Assembly (NCBI GenBank): GCA_046705285.1
Contig: JBJKQK010000054.1
Span: forward strand, 1 to 18,330
Reading direction: 5' to 3'
Origin: SCRD01 sp046705285
Lineage (GTDB): Bacteria; Acidobacteriota; Terriglobia; UBA7540
Length of the DNA stretch: 18,330 nucleotides
A program made the translations under genes and the position numbers. The notes below the pieces were generated by a model, which was not told the DNA's origin, did no database searches, and was given only the letters and a program-made list of their open reading frames with translations. The stretch's first letter is position 1. Every line of letters begins with the position of its first letter. This document shows positions 14,831-18,330 of this stretch, piece after piece.

Positions 14831-16090
14831 ATGTCCAGCAGACGTAAACCTCGCGAGACACGGAAGCGCTCTCTTCTGGCTGGTAGGCTGGGATGGGCGG
14901 CTGTCCTGACGTTGCTGGTTGCCAGTGTTGCGAAAGGCTGGCCTCCCAGCAACCGGGTACCTCCCATGGGGTGGGAACCGTGGAATTTCGACCACTGCGG
15001 CACGATGTACAGATGGGACGATGCATATTACCGGAAGCTCGCCGACTTCTTTGTCACCTCCGGCCTGCGCGATCTCGGCTATACGTACTTGACTATTGAG
15101 TGCCACGATCATTACCGGGATAAGAATGGCCAGATCCAGCCGAACCCGCGCACCTTTCCCCACGGCTTCAGGGTGGTGACCGACTACATCCACAAGAAGG
15201 GATTAAAGGTGCGGACCTATACGGACGCGGGAAAAGGGAAATGCGGCAGCACGTTCGCGGGAGCAGGGTCGCTGGGCCACTATGAGGATGACGTCAGACA
15301 GTGGAAAAAATTCGGGTTTGACGGGGTAAAGATCGATTGGTGCGGCGGGCGCGATGCGGGCCTGAATCCCAGGAAGCAATACACGGAATTTGCCGAGGCA
15401 ATAAGAAAGAGTTTTCCGGTTTTTTGTATTGAGATCTGTTCCTGGGGCAGAGGAGATCCCTGGGAGTGGGGAAGAAACGCCGGCACCTTCTGGCGGACCA
15501 GTGGAGATATCGATATTTGGGACGGGAAGGCCAAAATCGGCGGGACCTGGCAGGGCTTGCTGAGGAACATCGATGCCAATCGGCATCCGAGCACAAGGTT
15601 TGTTGGACCCGGGAAAGGATGGAATTACCCGGACATGCTGGAAGTGGGCGTGCCGGGCGGGCTGAATGAAACGGAAGAGCGAACCCAGTTCAGCATGTGG
15701 GCGATCATGGCAGCTCCGCTTTTCCTTGGGAATGATGTCTTCCACATGCCTCGCTACGCCAGGGAGATCATCATGAACAAGGAAGTGATCGCTGTCGATC
15801 AGGATCCGTTGGGCCTGCAGGGAGACGTCGTTCAGGAAACTGACAACGGGAAACTTCAAGTGTGGTCCAAGGAGCTTGAAGGCGGCTCGAAAGCCGTGGC
15901 GCTCTTGAATAGAGACGCTACGGCGCACCGGATGACCGTCAATTGGAGCGACATTGGGTTTTCCGGGAAATGCACTGTCCGCGACCTGTGGGAACACGCG
16001 GACAAGGGAACCTTTGAAGATCGATACAGTGCCAGAGTGCCGTCGCACGGGACGGTGTTGCTGAAAATTTCCCCGTTGCACAGAAATTAA
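14831..16090 (+). CDS. GH27-family glycosidase (alpha-galactosidase-like, unusual substrate pocket)
   Basis: The product has 419 residues. AAGGAGGA sits about 8 nt before the ATG, and an N-terminal signal peptide or anchor (about 12-36, LGWAAVLTLLVASVAKG) follows a basic start. The (beta/alpha)8 catalytic domain carries PPMGWEPWN (44-52), FPHGF (109-113), GLKVRTYTDAG (124-134), the nucleophile in KIDWC (Asp169), and the acid/base in RTSGDID (Asp226). Cys138 and Cys171 match the disulfide conserved in the family. A C-terminal beta domain (about 330-415) completes it. In place of the usual DDCW galactose-binding motif, the sequence reads IECHDHY (89-95), and GWNSWN is changed to GWEPWN. The substrate may therefore be beta-L-arabinopyranose or another galacto-configured sugar. 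It lies about 100 bp upstream of the clan GH-A glycosidase. Confidence 0.92.
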   Translation: MSSRRKPRETRKRSLLAGRLGWAAVLTLLVASVAKGWPPSNRVPPMGWEPWNFDHCGTMYRWDDAYYRKLADFFVTSGLRDLGYTYLTIECHDHYRDKNGQIQPNPRTFPHGFRVVTDYIHKKGLKVRTYTDAGKGKCGSTFAGAGSLGHYEDDVRQWKKFGFDGVKIDWCGGRDAGLNPRKQYTEFAEAIRKSFPVFCIEICSWGRGDPWEWGRNAGTFWRTSGDIDIWDGKAKIGGTWQGLLRNIDANRHPSTRFVGPGKGWNYPDMLEVGVPGGLNETEERTQFSMWAIMAAPLFLGNDVFHMPRYAREIIMNKEVIAVDQDPLGLQGDVVQETDNGKLQVWSKELEGGSKAVALLNRDATAHRMTVNWSDIGFSGKCTVRDLWEHADKGTFEDRYSARVPSHGTVLLKISPLHRN

Positions 16091-16190
16091 ACGAGAGTGG
16101 CAACGGCACGTGCTTTGCGCCCTGGACGCGTTGCGGCCGGAAAGGTCCGCGGTTCATTTCACGATTCGGATGGAGAGGAGGTTGAGGAGG

Positions 16191-17465
16191 ATGAAGATGC
16201 GGCACGGAATACTGGCGGCAATCTTGATTTCCTTTTCTTTTGCATCGGCGCAACTCTACGGCGCCGGGAATTTCTATAAAGTCGAGCAGCGGTCCGGCGT
16301 GTGGTGGTTTGTCACTCCTTCCGGCCAGCTCACGCTTTCAGTTGGCGTGGACGACGTTTCTTACCGTGGAGATGAGATCCACGGAACCAGCATCCATCCT
16401 TACTTTGACAATGTTTCGAAGCTTTATCCCAGCAAGGCCGCCTGGGCCGAGACCGAGCTCAAGCGGCTCCGCTCGTGGGGATTCAACACGCTTGGGTCGT
16501 GGACCGATCCGTACCTGTGGGGCCGCGACGGAATGCCCTACACGGTGATTCTCGATATCGCCACCCGCTCAGGCGCCAACTGGCTGAAGGGAATCCCGGT
16601 GGACGTTTACAGCCCGCGGTTTGAGGCGACGGCACGCAAGATCGCGCAAACGGAGTGCGCCCCACGCGCCCAGGATCGCAACCTGGTAGGCTACTTCAGT
16701 GATAACGAGTTGCGCTGGGGGCCCGACTGGCGCGGGAAACAGAACATGCTGGCGATGTACCTGGACCTGCCTGCGAACTCTGCGGGTCGGCAACACGCGA
16801 TCGAGTTCCTGAAGAAGAAATACTCAGGAAGCATCCAGCGATTTAACCGGGCCTGGGGCGTTCATGCTGCCAGCTTTGCGGCTGTGCCTGCTGAAGCCAG
16901 CACCACAGCCTATCAAGCGGACAGTGCGGAATTTCTCGGAATGGTGGCCCGGCGATACTTTGACGTCTGCGCCCAGGCCATCCACGCGGCTGATCCCAAC
17001 CACCTTTATCTTGGCGCGAAATTCGCAGGATTGCCGCCCGATCCTGTGCTGCGTGCTTCACACGCTACTGACGTGGATTCGGTGGATATCTATCGGTTCG
17101 ATCCGCGTCCGATCGTGAAGCACATTTACGAACTGGCTCATCGGCCCGTTCTGGTGGCGGAGTTCGCCTTTCGCGCTGAGGACTCGGGCTTGCCGAATAC
17201 GCGGGGTGCCGGGCCCAAAGTGCCGACCCAGGCGGCACGCGCACGCGCGTATAAGAACTATGTGACCTGGCTCGAGAGCATGCCCGAAGCTGTGGGCTTC
17301 CACTGGTTCGAATGGTGCGACGAGCCCAAAGAGGGCCGGTTTGACGGCGAGAACTCAAACTACGGGCTGGTGAATATCAAGGACCAGCCTTATGAACAGT
17401 TCGTGGCGGCGGTGAAGGCTGCCAACCGCGATGCGCTCTCCGTCCATCGCAAGCTGATGAAATAG
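16191..17465 (+). CDS. Secreted clan GH-A glycoside hydrolase, GH50/GH42-like (agarase-type)
   Basis: I place the start at 16191 (MKMRHGILAAILISFSFASA), since it gives a compact signal peptide and has GAGGAGG motifs upstream; ATG 16197 is equally possible, with GAGGAGG at 6-nt spacing. The 424-residue product opens with SGVWWFVTPSGQLTLSVGVD, the hallmark entry strand of GH50-like beta-agarases. The predicted acid/base is Glu173 in GYFSDNELRWG, and the predicted nucleophile is Glu324 in PVLVAEFAFRA. The C-terminal FHWFEWCDEPKEGRFDGEN (370-388) is a typical end of the barrel. Known GH50 and GH42 enzymes cut beta-galactosidic bonds, so a galactan substrate is plausible but unproven. It follows the GH27 gene closely and probably shares its transcript. 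Confidence 0.85.
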   Translation: MKMRHGILAAILISFSFASAQLYGAGNFYKVEQRSGVWWFVTPSGQLTLSVGVDDVSYRGDEIHGTSIHPYFDNVSKLYPSKAAWAETELKRLRSWGFNTLGSWTDPYLWGRDGMPYTVILDIATRSGANWLKGIPVDVYSPRFEATARKIAQTECAPRAQDRNLVGYFSDNELRWGPDWRGKQNMLAMYLDLPANSAGRQHAIEFLKKKYSGSIQRFNRAWGVHAASFAAVPAEASTTAYQADSAEFLGMVARRYFDVCAQAIHAADPNHLYLGAKFAGLPPDPVLRASHATDVDSVDIYRFDPRPIVKHIYELAHRPVLVAEFAFRAEDSGLPNTRGAGPKVPTQAARARAYKNYVTWLESMPEAVGFHWFEWCDEPKEGRFDGENSNYGLVNIKDQPYEQFVAAVKAANRDALSVHRKLMK

Positions 17466-17612
17466 CTCGATAGGATCTGCAGGAATGTTTCCCCTGATCG
17501 GCTTAAGACGCCGCCGCTGTGGGGAACTGTCATCCTCGTTCGGCGCTTCTGGCGAACCGTACACATCACAAAGGGTACGATGCGCCACCCGCCGAATGTT
17601 GCAGGCGTGGAC

Positions 17613-17632
17613 GGCCCCGACGAATCGGGGCC
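17613..17632. terminator. Bidirectional hairpin between convergent glycosidase and sulfatase genes
   Basis: GGCCCCGA pairs perfectly with TCGGGGCC around the tetraloop CGAA. It lies between the stop of the plus-strand glycosidase (17465) and the stop of the minus-strand sulfatase (17732), so it can serve both. No T-tract is present. No gene was found in 17466-17731. Confidence 0.6.
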
Positions 17633-17731
17633 GCATCGCGGAAGTCAAAAGCTTACGGCGCAGAATCGGTGCCTTGGCCAACCTCTGCGGTTCGGGCCCC
17701 CGCACCGGCGGAGTGGCGGCATGAACCGGCC

Positions 17732-18330
17732 TTACGGCCGCTGCGGCTGGTCCACTTTCTCCCTTTGGAACTCCCACACATTCGGTTCCTGATATTCGTA
17801 TTCGTCGCCGGTTTCCCTGCGAAGTTCGGCAATCCGATCGAGCAGTTGCAACTTCAGCTTCGCATGGGCGGGATCATTCGCCAGGTTGTGGAGTTCGCCC
17901 GGGTCTGCCTGCAGGTCGTAGAGTTCGTATTCCTCAGGCGGCAGGAAGTAGTGGATCAGCTTGTAGCGCTCAGTGCGTATGCCTCGCTGTGGTTTAACCT
18001 CTTCCACGCCCGGGTACTCGTAATATTCATAGAGCCAATCCTTGCGCCATGTCGCTGGCGTGGTTCCTTTCATGAACGGAACCAGGCTGTGGCCCTGGAA
18101 CCAGTCCGGGATTTTCACGCCTGCCAATTCCAGAACAGTGGGAGACAGATCAATGTTGAGGGCCATCTGGGTGGGCGCCAGCCCGCCCCGGGTGAGGCGC
18201 GGATAGCGAATCGCCATCGGCACGCGGATCGATGGCTCGTGCATGAAGCGCTTGTCGTAAAAGCGCCATTCGCCAAGGAAGAATCCGTGGTCGGAGCTGA
18301 TGATAATCGCCGTGTCGTCCAGAGTCCCCG
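17732..18330 (-). CDS. Type I sulfatase, C-terminal part (runs off right edge)
   Basis: The frame is open from the window edge to the stop at 17732. The edge-proximal part reads DTAIIISSDHGFFLGEWRFY, in which the SDHG Asp-His pair belongs to the metal site of type I (formylglycine) sulfatases. KRFMHEPSIRVPM continues the core, and DLSPTVLELAGVKIPDWFQG opens the C-terminal subdomain. YELYDLQADPGELHNLANDP is a standard sulfatase tail. The catalytic C-x-P-S-R site lies outside the window, so modification to formylglycine cannot be checked. About 200 residues are visible of a usual 450-550. The substrate is unknown; neighbouring glycosidases suggest a sulfated glycan. It converges with the GH-A glycosidase gene. 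Confidence 0.93.
   Translation of the reverse strand, partial: GTLDDTAIIISSDHGFFLGEWRFYDKRFMHEPSIRVPMAIRYPRLTRGGLAPTQMALNIDLSPTVLELAGVKIPDWFQGHSLVPFMKGTTPATWRKDWLYEYYEYPGVEEVKPQRGIRTERYKLIHYFLPPEEYELYDLQADPGELHNLANDPAHAKLKLQLLDRIAELRRETGDEYEYQEPNVWEFQREKVDQPQRP

Noticed and set aside
15203..16081. Minus-strand open frame of 292 codons opposite the GH27 gene
   Set aside because: It mirrors the GH27 coding frame in GC-rich DNA and shows no domain of its own.

Overview
The window looks like a piece of an Acidobacteriota chromosome (moderately high GC, soil-type accessory content). The support is indirect: an Oar-like TonB-dependent receptor with an N-terminal carboxypeptidase-regulatory domain, a TIGR02999-type ECF sigma factor directly followed by long Ser/Thr kinases that end in WD40/TolB-like propellers, and a set of secreted glycoside hydrolases with a sulfatase. 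Planctomycetes and Verrucomicrobia share parts of this repertoire, but the kinase architecture and the receptor type fit Acidobacteriota best.

Layout. (1) 1-1090, minus: N-terminal third of an outer-membrane TonB-dependent receptor that runs off the left edge, with a good sigma-70-like promoter about 200 bp upstream. (2) 1313-2072: about 750 bp with no convincing gene but one striking 15-bp hairpin, followed by a small orphan STAS-like protein (2073-2444, plus). (3) 2500-9163, minus: a regulatory operon read right to left: ECF sigma factor, then kinase 2 (overlapping the sigma gene by 32 bp), then kinase 1. Both kinases are membrane-anchored with a cytoplasmic kinase domain and an extracytoplasmic propeller. 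(4) 9000-12309: a rearranged stretch bounded by two direct repeats of about 412 bp. Each repeat holds the sigma factor's N-terminal coding region, its upstream leader, and the first codons of a divergently read small secreted protein. The left copy keeps the intact sigma factor but only a stub of the secreted-protein gene. The right copy keeps a truncated sigma factor and the intact secreted-protein gene. Between them lie a decayed IS1380-family transposase (9550-10158) and a secreted beta-helix protein (10398-11690) with a structured leader. (5) 12295-17465, plus: small secreted protein, strong hairpin, secreted serine hydrolase (beta-lactamase fold), GH27 glycosidase and a GH50/GH42-like clan GH-A glycosidase. 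(6) 17732-18330, minus: C-terminal part of a type I sulfatase, convergent with the glycosidases.

How the genes may work together (inference). Receptor, glycosidases and sulfatase look like a polysaccharide-scavenging set, possibly for a sulfated galactose-containing glycan. The sigma-kinase operon is a self-contained signalling unit. The sigma factor lacks the acidic patch normally found in region 2.2 and has a threonine there, as in the kinase-activated ECF43 group, so one or both kinases may switch it on by phosphorylation. The most unusual signal is the duplicated leader between sigma factor and secreted protein: its non-coding core is better conserved between the two copies than the adjacent coding sequence, which suggests a regulatory DNA or RNA element. 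No tRNA, rRNA or CRISPR array was seen.
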